A stretch of 64,000 nt of DNA from Oxytricha trifallax (Eukaryota; Ciliophora; Spirotrichea; Sporadotrichida; Oxytrichidae). Made by a program: the position numbers and the translations under genes. Below, one piece after another: positions 10,152 through 19,308 of the stretch (position 1 is the stretch's first letter; each line of letters opens with the position of its first letter). The notes under the pieces are model-generated. The model was not told where the DNA came from. It worked only from the letters and a program-made list of their open reading frames with translations, and searched no databases. The stretch lies in NCBI GenBank assembly GCA_000711775.1, contig ARYC01001237.1, positions 42,076 through 106,075 on the forward strand, written 5' to 3'.

Positions 10152-12164
10152 GTTTTCAGGCCTATGTTAACTTTTCTAATTTTATTCATGACTTAATTTA
10201 TTCTAGAAATTTTATTCATTTTATTAATGCATATTCTGAAAATTCTATCGAATAGTCTACCTCGTATACGAACTTATGCTGCTTTCCTGCCCAGTCTTTT
10301 TATTCATTTACTTATAAGAACTATAATTTTGACTGAGTTATGATTTTCTCTGAGTTTGATAATCCTGATATGAGTTATATTGATTTCTATCGTAAATTTT
10401 ATAGTTTTATCCATAGCCACGTGTTTTCGAAGATTCATTTTGATAAAAATCTTCAGTATAGTGCTCATCAAAATTATCGTACTCTTCAAAATCTTAACCA
10501 TCACTATTAGCAATCTGGTTTTGATTTTTATTGTTCAAGTTTGAGCGAACATAGAAAAATTGAGGGTTTTAGTATTTCTAGAAATTCTGGCTGAGTTAGA
10601 ATTTTTCCATAAACTTTTTCTTGTCATAATTCTTTAGCATTTCAACACGCGCTTAAAGATATTCTTGCTAACTTTAGCTAATCAATTTAGTCGAGACTAT
10701 TTCTCCAAAGTGATTGATTTCGACTTCATCTTAAAATCTGAGCATTTGGTTTGCATCTAGTCTTGAGGCTTAAATTAATAGAATAACTTGAGGCTTAAAT
10801 AATTAATGAATATAAGACTTCATCTTTTTCAAGGCACTTGTTGATCAATGTTTTCAAAATAGGATCTATCTTGGATTGGTATCTTTCGAGTTTCCCACAC
10901 ATTACGTTTTGCTTGATTTCTTATGGACTACGACCTTCAAATGGATCTTTCTTTGTACACAAGTAATACAGACAGCATCCGAGTGACCAGACGTCAACTT
11001 TAGGTGTGAAGTTTACCTTTTCTAGAATAAGCTCTGGTGCAGAATAGTTCACATGCCCACAAAAGTTGTCCTTCTTTAAGAGTTTCTTGTAGTTGTAAGG
11101 CATGCCAATCATATTAAATTTCATCAGGCCTTTCGAATTGTGAATACGTGTCGGGTGAATATCTCTATGAATCAATCCTTGATCGTGCAAGTAGGAGAGA
11201 CCTAGACATAGCTGCCTAAAAATACAAAGCATTTCTTCTGTTGTAAATCTCTTTTTACAGTAAGACTTCCAACCAGCTATATGGTCAGGTGCCTCCGTTT
11301 TGAATATTAAAGTACCGCTGTTTTAAAAATTGTGACATAATTCAAAAAAGTCAATTAATTTTGCCCATTATTTGACTGTTATCGATAAGTTGGAATTCGT
11401 CAACGATACACAATAGATTGGGATGGTTAAGTTTCTAGAATTCTTTGGCAATATCTATGGCTTTAGTCCTCTTTTCCTTGTATAAAGTTGAGATATCTAT
11501 ACATGTTAATAGATGAAGCTCTGAGCTATTTGGTATGGCTTCCACTAAAATTTCTCCGTCTCCCTCTTCTGAATAGAGTATGTCAAGATATTCAGATTCT
11601 GCATTATATAAGATCGGCTTTTACCTAAAATGACGATGGTAAGTGCTATTTACAAATATTTTTGTGCTTAAAAAATTACAAATTAGTCAATCCCAAATTT
11701 AATCATGAATAACTTAATTATCTTTTAAACTTCAATTCATTTTCTTTTATTCAAATTATATTATAGGTTTTAATTTGTTTAAGAATCATTAGAGCTACTT
11801 CCTCTTTCATCAGTTCCTTAATCTTTACCAGTTCTGCCATTTCCCCCTCTCTCATTATTTTTATTTATTTCATGCCCCCCTCTATTTTGGCTATAAATTT
11901 TCATTTCCCTTGAAGCTTTTTGACTCCCACTTTCTCTGAATTTAGTTTATGACTATAAATCTGTCACCTTGTTGTAATTTGAATAATTTCCCTCATGATA
12001 GTCAGTGTAACCAGTATAATTATTATATCAAGAATTCGAGTAGGATGAGTTAGCATTTAATTTGTAAGAATTTTAGGTCTTTGTGTAATTTTAAGATTAA
12101 TGATTTTATTGAGAGTGATTGTTACTGCCTTTGGCTTAAGATTGATTATTTACTTCCGATTTTT
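10152..12164 (-). CDS. Protein pseudokinase with Gln-rich flanks
   Basis: A kinase fold is read from about 11706 to 10800. It has the HRD-type loop GLIHRDIHPTRIH, an APE-like SAPELI and the helix F block DVWSLGCCLYYL. The catalytic loop Lys is replaced (HRDIH instead of HRDLK). The DFG position reads NMIGM with no Asp, and no clear Gly-rich loop or VAIK Lys is visible, so phosphotransfer is unlikely. Three IESs (11657-11682, 11323-11380, 10776-10800) must be removed to read it. The N-terminal part (12164-11737) is Gln/Asn/Ser/Gly-rich and holds one in-frame TGA at 12028-12030 and another at 11737-11739, presumably inside very short IESs. After the kinase comes a Tyr/Gln/Asn-rich tail that stays open to about 10150. 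A regulatory scaffold role is inferred. Confidence 0.7.
10776..10800. other. Candidate IES, 25 bp, 14-bp pointer
   Basis: CTTGAGGCTTAAAT is repeated at 10762-10775 and 10787-10800, leaving only 11 unique bases between. Removing one unit (25 bp, a frame change) joins the end of the kinase domain to a long open tail. It could also be read as a plain tandem duplication. Confidence 0.6.
11323..11380. other. IES, 58 bp, pointer CTGTT, in the kinase domain
   Basis: CTGTT at 11318-11322 and 11376-11380. Removal joins FQLIDNS to GTLIFKTEAPDHI in frame at the place where kinases have the hinge. The interior carries an in-frame TGA. Confidence 0.75.
11657..11682. other. IES, 26 bp, pointer TTACAAA
   Basis: TTACAAA at 11650-11656 and 11676-11682. 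Removal joins MIKFGIDQFVNS to TYHRHFRQKPILYN in frame, and an upstream TGA disappears. Confidence 0.7.
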
Positions 12165-12402
12165 TCATTACTCAATTATTAAAAAAGTAAGGAATAATGA
12201 AAATCTCTGAAATCATTTTAAAAAACAGATGCTTTCAATATAGCAATATAATTGTGAAGATTAAATTACAATAAATAGTTTAATTCAATATTCTAGAATA
12301 ATGGCTATTGGCATTTTATTTAGCATTATTTATACATTTATATAATGTAATTTATAAGAAGTTGATATAACTCTGTACTTAATATGAAAACTTACAATTT
12401 TT
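12165..12402. other. Candidate IES, 238 bp, pointer ATTTTT
   Basis: ATTTTT at 12159-12164 and 12397-12402. Removal joins the end of the coiled-coil region (DDTKNSQQK) to the Gln/Asn-rich lead of the pseudokinase (SEVNNQSQAKGS) in frame. The interior is strongly AT-rich. The pointer is low-complexity, so chance is possible. Confidence 0.4.
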
Positions 12403-14154
12403 ATTGGGAATTTTTAGTGTCATCAATCAGCTTGGTTTTGAATGCCTTAAAAACCTCTTGATAATATTTACCTTCACTGAGTTTTAATTATTTTTTATTT
12501 AAATTTGGATAGTTTAAACACACTCTCAAAATATTACTATGATATTAAATCTCAATAAGTAATTTCTAAAATACTATGAATAACTTAATATAACATAACA
12601 AGAGTTTCTCAGTGGCAAATCTATCTATTTTCTTCTAATTTGTTGAAACCTCAAAATTTTTAACTCTTTTGCTCTCAATCAATTTTTTCTTATCTTCAAT
12701 CTGCTATTTAAGTTATTTTATTCTATCTAATTTCTGAGATTTTAATTCATGCAATTACTGCATTTTATCCTAAAGTGTTAATTGATAGCGCTTATTATCT
12801 GATTTCAAAGTTTTATACTGTGATATTCCAATCATTCAAGCAAATATATTAATATATAATATTTTTATTTATATATGATATAATTCAAAGAGATATTAAC
12901 TAGATTAATTGCAAATTGATTTTATATGATTAGCTTGTTGAATTTAGTCATGAATGCAAGAGTAGGGATCTAAAATTAATATAAAAATTTATAAGTAAAA
13001 CCTGCTATTCATTATCCTTTTTCTTATAGAACTTTGCCCTTATATCTTATATGCTCATGTTAATCAAGTTCTGTATTAAAAATAAGAAACTATTTATCAA
13101 ATTATGAATAGAATTCGTGATAATAAAAATATTCATTGTTATATCTTACGGTTTCTTGGAGTTTATGAAAAAGAGCGTTAGTTGTGTAGAATAAATTCTC
13201 AAATTTAAAGACTATTGTAGGAAAACATTCGAAATTGGAAAATTAATTTAAATTAAATTAATTATAAATTAAAATCGTGGCAGTTAAAGTTGGCCAATTT
13301 AAACGATCTTAGGCTCATTTGATACAGAATTCAAAATTAGCTGGACTTTACTATTGGCGGTACTATTTTATCGCATCCCTGGAGCGAAATAACTTCACTT
13401 TAATTAAATGCATATAAATTCATTAAATTACACCCTCACATTAAACTGAAGTTATCTTGCGCCTGTGATTTGATAAAATAGTACCATCAATAAAAAAAGT
13501 CCAGCTAATTTTGAATTCTCTATCGAATGAGCTCAAGATCATCCAATTTGGCCAACTTTGACTGCAATATTTTTATTTATAATAAATTTAATTTAAATTA
13601 ATTTCCCAATTTCGAATGTATTCCTACAATACCAATTCAAAATCATATTCTCGAACCTGACTCATCTATATCAAAGAATTAATATTAATAATCTAGATAT
13701 TTTGTCGGTGATATATTTATATGGAATTATTATGTTATTAAAACTTCTTAAATTAAAATATTACACTTACATCTCTTGCAATTAGCTCAAGGTTTTAGAA
13801 ATTAACATGAAAATCGACTTTAAATTGTGGATCATGCAAGGCTCTTAGTTTTATCAATACATCAACTAGAGAAGAAATTAAAGTAATTAATTAATTGTTA
13901 CATGTAGATAAAGATTCAAATTATTCCAGGAATTCTGAACTTTCCTCATCCAATTCAAAGTTAGGATTCTATAAATACACATTTTATTAGAACTAGATTT
14001 ATCAAAAATATTTGAGAACAATTTTATAAACATAGATTTGCATCGAAATATATATTCATAGTGTACAATTTTTTAGGTGTTTTACATTAATTATTTGCAC
14101 TTACCAAACACAATTAAGTTGTTTGAGAGCTGAATTGCTTATAATTGGATTCAT
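12403..14154 (-). CDS. Coiled-coil protein (N-terminal part of a larger gene?)
   Basis: A first exon starts at ATG 14154 (MNPIISNSALKQLNC) and runs to a GTAAGT donor. A second coding piece at about 13980-13778 reads ELDEESSEFLEQFESLSTC and LISSLVDVLIKLRALHDPQ, and ends at another GTAAGT. After a gap holding a palindromic MITE comes NALFHKLQET, a GTAAGA...ACAG intron, and NLINMSIQDIRAKFYKKK from 13070 on. The piece 12835-12610 is a Lys/Gln/Leu coiled coil (QQLHELKSQKLDRIKQLKQQ). It joins SEGKYYQEVFKAFKTKL once the 123-bp segment 12485-12607 is removed. No family is recognised. The exact splice at about 13985 and the junctions near 13000 and 12900 are unresolved. The frame can be carried on into the pseudokinase region. 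Confidence 0.6.
12485..12607. other. IES, 123 bp, pointer GAGTTT
   Basis: GAGTTT at 12479-12484 and 12602-12607. The interior keeps the frame open by chance (123 is divisible by 3), but it is AT-rich and translates to a hydrophobic stretch unlike its neighbours. Confidence 0.55.
13213..13631. mobile_element. 415-bp palindromic MITE (TTGTAGG family), TA-flanked
   Basis: The element runs 13215-13629 between TA dinucleotides (13213-13214, 13630-13631). Its two halves are inverted copies of each other: TTGTAGGA...GTGGCAGTTAAAGTTGG...GGCGGTACTATTTTATCGC and the reverse. The arms have diverged slightly. TA target duplications suggest mobilisation by a Tc1/mariner or related transposase. It lies between two coding pieces of the coiled-coil gene, so it is part of an intron or IES. 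Confidence 0.8.
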
Positions 14155-14410
14155 TTTGCAATTATTATTAATTCTACTCAGTTAAATTGGTGTTAAGAGG
14201 TTCAATTAAAATATAGAATTTCCTGTTTATAGTGGAGACATTTCTGAATCTGATGGAGTTTATCTTATTCTCTCTGTATTAAAATGGTAGCATTTTTATA
14301 TTATAAATATTATTAATATCTTATTAGATTATACAGTTCTTTTTAATTATATATTGATATGATTGATAATTATATTTCTTAAATTCATTATATTAATAGG
14401 AAAAGTAAAT

Positions 14411-14673
14411 AAACCCCATGGTTCTTTTAAGAATTAAGATAGGGTGGTATTTCTAATTAATCAAAAATTTAATTATTATTGGCCAGAATCAATTTAAAAT
14501 TAGCGTGAAAACAAATATACACAACCTGATTGGTTTAATTTTTAAGGAAAATTATTCGAACCAATAGTTTTAATAATTGGGCTAATCATTAAAATATTAC
14601 GCCAATAATAATTAAATTTTTGATTAATTAGAAATACCACCCTATCTTAATTCTTAAAAGGACCATGGGGTTT
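14411..14673. mobile_element. 263-bp foldback/MITE element, second family
   Basis: Terminal inverted repeats of roughly 70 bp begin AAACCCCATGGTTCTTTTAA and read outward from both ends (14411 onward and 14673 backward). The centre contains ACCTGATTGGTTTAATT. A diverged relative is at 54.6 kb. It lies in the spacer between the coiled-coil gene and the membrane-protein gene; the rest of 14155-14869 shows nothing else. Confidence 0.7.
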
Positions 14674-14869
14674 TATATATATAGTGATAAATAATTTTTG
14701 AATAAATATATAGAAAAATAATTGTGAAGTTTTACATAAAATTATAAATGTAATTTATTTAAATTTAGTGATTTACAAAGGTTTTCACATCATTAACTTA
14801 TAGCTGTGCAAATCTTGATTTTCAATTTAAAAACAATAAAATTACGTTTAACAATCAATGTTATGCTAT

Positions 14870-16166
14870 TCATAGTAAAATATTTTTAAAAAAAACTTTA
14901 TTAAATTATTTTGAATAATTTTCAGTCTCTATTCTCTCTTACTTTCTTTAGAATAAGCCTTTTTGACATTTCTATACAGTCTTCCTCATAAATCTAGATA
15001 GTCCATCCTCTTCTTACACCTGCAATGAATTGCTCTCATAGTCTTCTTACTCATATATTGATTAGTTGTAGTTTCCACTTTTAAGTTTTTCTTAAGAATT
15101 AGATGAGGTGAGTCCCAACATGACAGCAATGTAACCAAATGAAAATATGAATCCAAATATAATTAGTAAAAGAACACTGGTTGGAATCTAGGTTGAGTGA
15201 TTTACGGTGTTTTGAGTGGAAGCTTAGTTTTAAGTGAATAAACTTAAGCTGCTGGGTGCCATGTATCCTGGCAAATTATCATAATTTTACATTGAATTTT
15301 AATTTTAATATTAAAGACTTTGACTTTAAAAATTAAAAAAGATACAATAAACTAAATCTAGCAAGAAACCTTGTAAGATAACAGAGGGCTACTCAATTAA
15401 CTTATCAATACCGCTGATATTAGTAGCACTTATGTATTAATAAATATCTGAGCTGGCATTCATGCTTGGAGCAATTTAGTCTTTAAAATTCTACCATTCA
15501 ACTATAAATTTGAAGAAAAAAATCATCATGAAATTAATGTGCAATTTATTGATAAAATTGATTTTTGAAGAACAGCGCTGCCACCCCTTGTATATCTTTA
15601 ACATTTCTATAATTTATACAATTTTTTATTTCTTACACATATTCTACTTCGTGTGATCTTTTGGGTTGTAGAGTGCTTATCTCAATAAAAACAGCAATAA
15701 AGTAAATTATTTAATGGGAAAAAGTAATATTAAATGAAATGTAAATTTGACAATTAATTTTTATAGATATACCAATAGATAATTTCATTAAAATCTTTGG
15801 TGATTGCTGTGATGAATTATTGGCGGCAGTGCTATTCATGGCATCTTCGCATTTGCACTGAGTACCACATATGTTTAGGATTTCTAAGTGAACTTGAGTT
15901 GCGTTTTATTTCAACTGTTCTGTTGTGCATTGAGCAAGGCAGCTCAGATTGCATTATTTATTATATCATTACACAAATTTAATTAAATAAATTTTTGTGG
16001 ATCAAATATGAGAATATTAGAATAATTAAAAAAATAGACATTATTTCTTGGGCTGAGTGAAGCTAGATGCTGACAACAATTAAGCCTGAGATTAGAGAAT
16101 TTACAAGGAGGCAGCCAAAACAAATGATGAGATGGCAAGCTTAGACACTTTTCTTGAGGAATGCAT
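14870..16166 (-). CDS. Single-pass membrane protein with Cys-containing ectodomain
   Basis: The start MHSSRKVSKLAISSFVLAAS is a signal peptide by eye, from ATG 16166. Next comes an ectodomain piece with six Cys (KKQCNLSCLAQCTTEQ and NICGTQCKCED) and Asn-linked glycosylation sites (NAT, NST, NNSS). A helical region follows (EYVQEIKNCINYRN, ALFFKFIVEWQNFKDQ), then a single transmembrane helix SVLLLIIFGFIFSFGYIAVM. A polar tail with acidic and basic patches ends at TGA 14870-14872. Three IESs (15960-16046, 15518-15572, 15275-15364) restore a continuous frame. A fourth probable gap lies near 15690-15775. Type I topology is inferred and the family is unknown. Confidence 0.7.
15275..15364. other. 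IES, 90 bp, pointer GCAA
   Basis: GCAA at 15271-15274 and 15361-15364. Removal joins EQPSVILQGFL to PGYMAPSSLSLF in frame. Confidence 0.65.
15518..15572. other. IES, 55 bp, pointer TTTGAAGAA
   Basis: The 9-bp repeat TTTGAAGAA is at 15509-15517 and 15564-15572. Removal joins VKDIQGVAAL to FFKFIVEWQNF in frame. Confidence 0.75.
15960..16046. other. IES, 87 bp, pointer CATTATTT
   Basis: CATTATTT at 15952-15959 and 16039-16046. Removal joins the signal-peptide piece (SSFTQPKK) to QCNLSCLAQC in frame. Confidence 0.75.
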
Positions 16167-16255
16167 TTTTATAATTATAGACAATTTAAAAATAATTATA
16201 TTTAATCTAGCATTAATTTGATGAAATAATTATCAATATCAGATTTATAGATAAT

Positions 16256-19085
16256 TCATAAGAGATTAAAAAGTTAAAATTAAGGTAATATATAACAATT
16301 ATCATTATTCAGAATATAAATTTTGATTTAATATGACTTATTCGTCGTAAATCTCTTCTTGAGTCCTTATTTGAGTTTAGCAACACATTCACAAAGTAAA
16401 TAGAAATTTGCTGGAAAAAATATAACTTAATTAAATAAATATTACTAAATTTTAATGTGAATTTCTATAATTCTCAATAGAGAGCAATTCCTTGTGATAA
16501 AATATTCTGTAGCTCTTGTACCCTTTAATATTTTGGACTCTTCCTCTTCATAAATATCGTCATTCTGACTATTGTTTAAAAGCGATTACTGAGTAATATT
16601 TCTTCTCAATAATTAATGTTGAGATTTACGATATTTCATTGACTTAATGCTTTATTTGCTTCCTGTACCTCTTATCCCTGAACTTTAAAAAAATAAGATA
16701 TTAATTAAATGTAAATTTGAATTTAAATTTAATGAAGAATAAATTTTATTTAGGAACATAAATTAAGAAATTTCGAATAGTTTATAATTAGAATAAAGGA
16801 AACTCTAAATAGTAGATTTTCGCAAAGGAGAATTTTATGATTTGCTTGATGAACTACTTAAATCATCGCCATTATTTTTCTTTTTGCTATATCTCTCGCT
16901 TGTAGTCTTCCCTTTGATAAAATTGATCACTTAAATTGAAGTCAAGAATCTATAAATAATATATATTACTATGAATATTCCTTACATCAATGGTAAAATT
17001 AGTATGCCTGAAAGTAAAGCTATATTGATACCACAAACTAAAAAGACAATATGATTTATTTGAAACTCCCACCAGTAAAAAGCATACTCTTATATATCTT
17101 AATCAGTTTCTTATACTAATGCAATTACCGTGATTGTGAACACATAAATAATCAAGCATACTTAAGCTATGATATAAGTCAGAAAGTAATTATGATTCCC
17201 GATGCCTACGCAGTTGTTTATCCAGGGACAGTGATGATCGAATCTCTCTACACACCGGTTGCAAGCTACACAGTGTTTAGATCTTAAAGTACGAATCAAC
17301 TTGCAATCAGGGCAAAGTTGGGTAGGGTCAAAAGCTATTAAGAGATCTGTGAAAGAAACCTAAGGGGTCTTCAGGTATCCTGGGTCATGTTTGCAACTTA
17401 AAGTGAATAAAAGCATTGTCAAAAGCAGTAAAAATAGACATGGCAAGTTTAAGTAGAGAGAATATCCTAGAAGTATTATTAATCATGTGAGATGAAATTA
17501 CTTGGAAAAATGAACAGGATGGTTAGCAAGAAAGTGTAAACATGCAAAAATAAGCAAAAAAATAGAGTTTAGCTGTTCGTCTTTACAGGCCCGACAGGAG
17601 TTGATAACATAAGAAACCCAAATCTATTTCTGCCAACCTATAATTAAGATGTTAAATGGAAATTTTTGGTACCAACATTTGAATGAGTTACTGATGAAGG
17701 TATTCATTTTTTACTTCACTTATCAAATCTTAAGGTAGTCTGCCTTTATGATAAAAAACAATAAAATGAGTAATCATGATCTCTTATATCTTTTCTCGCA
17801 CCTTTCATAAGTAAATATCTTACTGGTCTTGTACTCTTAAGTGATTCTACACTTTTAACAGCTAAATGTAGAGGAGTATATCCCTCTGAGTCCTAAATAT
17901 TTATGTCTGCTCCTTATGGTACTATATATGAAAGAGCTATTTCGGATTAGGAATAGCAAGCCCAATGTAAAGGTGTACTCCCCCTGTGATCTTTCACATT
18001 TATGTTCAATCCTAATTCTTGAGTAAAATAATAAATTGAAGAGGCTGCATCACCTTGACTAGCAACATGAAGCATGCCTAAACCATTTTAGTTTTCAGCT
18101 AAAGGATTACATCCTTATTGCATTAAATATTAAATAATTCTAATGTTCCCTTTGTATGCTGCAAAATGTAGAGGTGTAAATTTATCTCTAGTCAATCCAT
18201 CAAACCAGAATTCTTTGAGACTTTTATCACTTTCATACTACTTAGTTCTTGCATAATAGCTTAAAAACTTAATTTTTCGCATACTTTGCTTTAGAACAGC
18301 GTGATGCATCAGAGTAAAATATTTGTCATCCTTCAAATTAACAATTCTTAGTTACAAGTTATCTAAATATCTCTCTAGCTCTTAATCTTCTCTCTATTCT
18401 AGTAATTCATCTATGTATTTCCAATCAATCTAAGCCAATCCAACCCCTAGTTTTGATTTGCCTGAAAAATCTCTATATGATTGAAAATCTAGATTTTTCT
18501 CCTCTGTTGTGATTGAAATGCGACCTGCTTTTTATAATTAGTTTTACAGAATTTTCAAATTTGAAGAGCCATGTTTTGATTCTTCCAAGTCAGAGTCAGT
18601 TTACTTTGATAGTTAGGGAAGATATTGATTTTAAATCTAAGAATTTTAATTACTGCTACTTTTATCAGAATTGTTTGTCGGAGGATTCTATAGAATTTTC
18701 TATATAAATTGCTATCCATAATTATCACTTTAATTTCACGCTTTATCAAATAAAAAAATTAATTTAAATTAACTTTTTGCTTTAATATTGCTTATCATCT
18801 TTTAATTCTGCAACTTTCCTTGTTAGGTTTTATCTTCAAAAGTCAGTCCAGTATTAAATTAATGTTTATAATGGTCTTATTAAATTTTAGTTTATTTTTG
18901 TATTTCAGGATCCTCAATTGTCTGGGGATTATAGATATCAACTGGACTTAAATCATTTTTTTTCAGAGCATCATATTGAAGCTTTTCATTTTCTTCAATA
19001 AGTTATTGTAAAATTATATTAAAAAAACAACAGGAAATTAAATAAATTTCCTTTTCATATGATAAATTCTTTGCATTTATAATAT
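16256..19085 (-). CDS. Ankyrin-repeat DHHC S-palmitoyltransferase
   Basis: From the N-terminus: a Gln/Ser-rich lead (about 19085-18450), then ankyrin repeats at 18430-17750, for example [40 protein letters not shown] and [10 protein letters not shown]. Hydrophobic helices follow, then the DHHC cysteine-rich domain at about 17340-17190 (CPDC...[18 protein letters not shown] then [12 protein letters not shown]). Two more transmembrane helices and a TTxE motif (GKTTSERY) at about 16890 come next. A Ser-rich basic tail ends at TGA 16256-16258. This is the architecture of the ankyrin-type palmitoyltransferases (ZDHHC13/17-like, Akr1-like), Golgi or vacuolar membrane enzymes that acylate Cys of client proteins. 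The start is not resolved: the frame is open up to a TGA near 18745, and a further coding piece joins via an IES at 18990-19058. Confidence 0.85.
18990..19058. other. Candidate IES, 69 bp, pointer CTTTTCAT
   Basis: CTTTTCAT at 18982-18989 and 19051-19058. Removal joins NAKNLSYEK to [15 protein letters not shown] in frame near the N-terminus of the DHHC gene. Confidence 0.55.
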
Positions 19086-19308
19086 TGATTCATTATTTTC
19101 AATTATATAATTATATACATATTTAGATATTTTAATCTAGTATACAATCAAATGATATCTTACTCATTTATATATTTACTTAAATCAAATATTGATAATT
19201 AATGTTCCTCTTATATTCCTAATTTGCGTTTGTATCTTATAAATTTAATTAAATTTAATGTTTCAATGTTTAAAATGAATCTTAAATGCAAATATATATT
19301 AAAATAAT

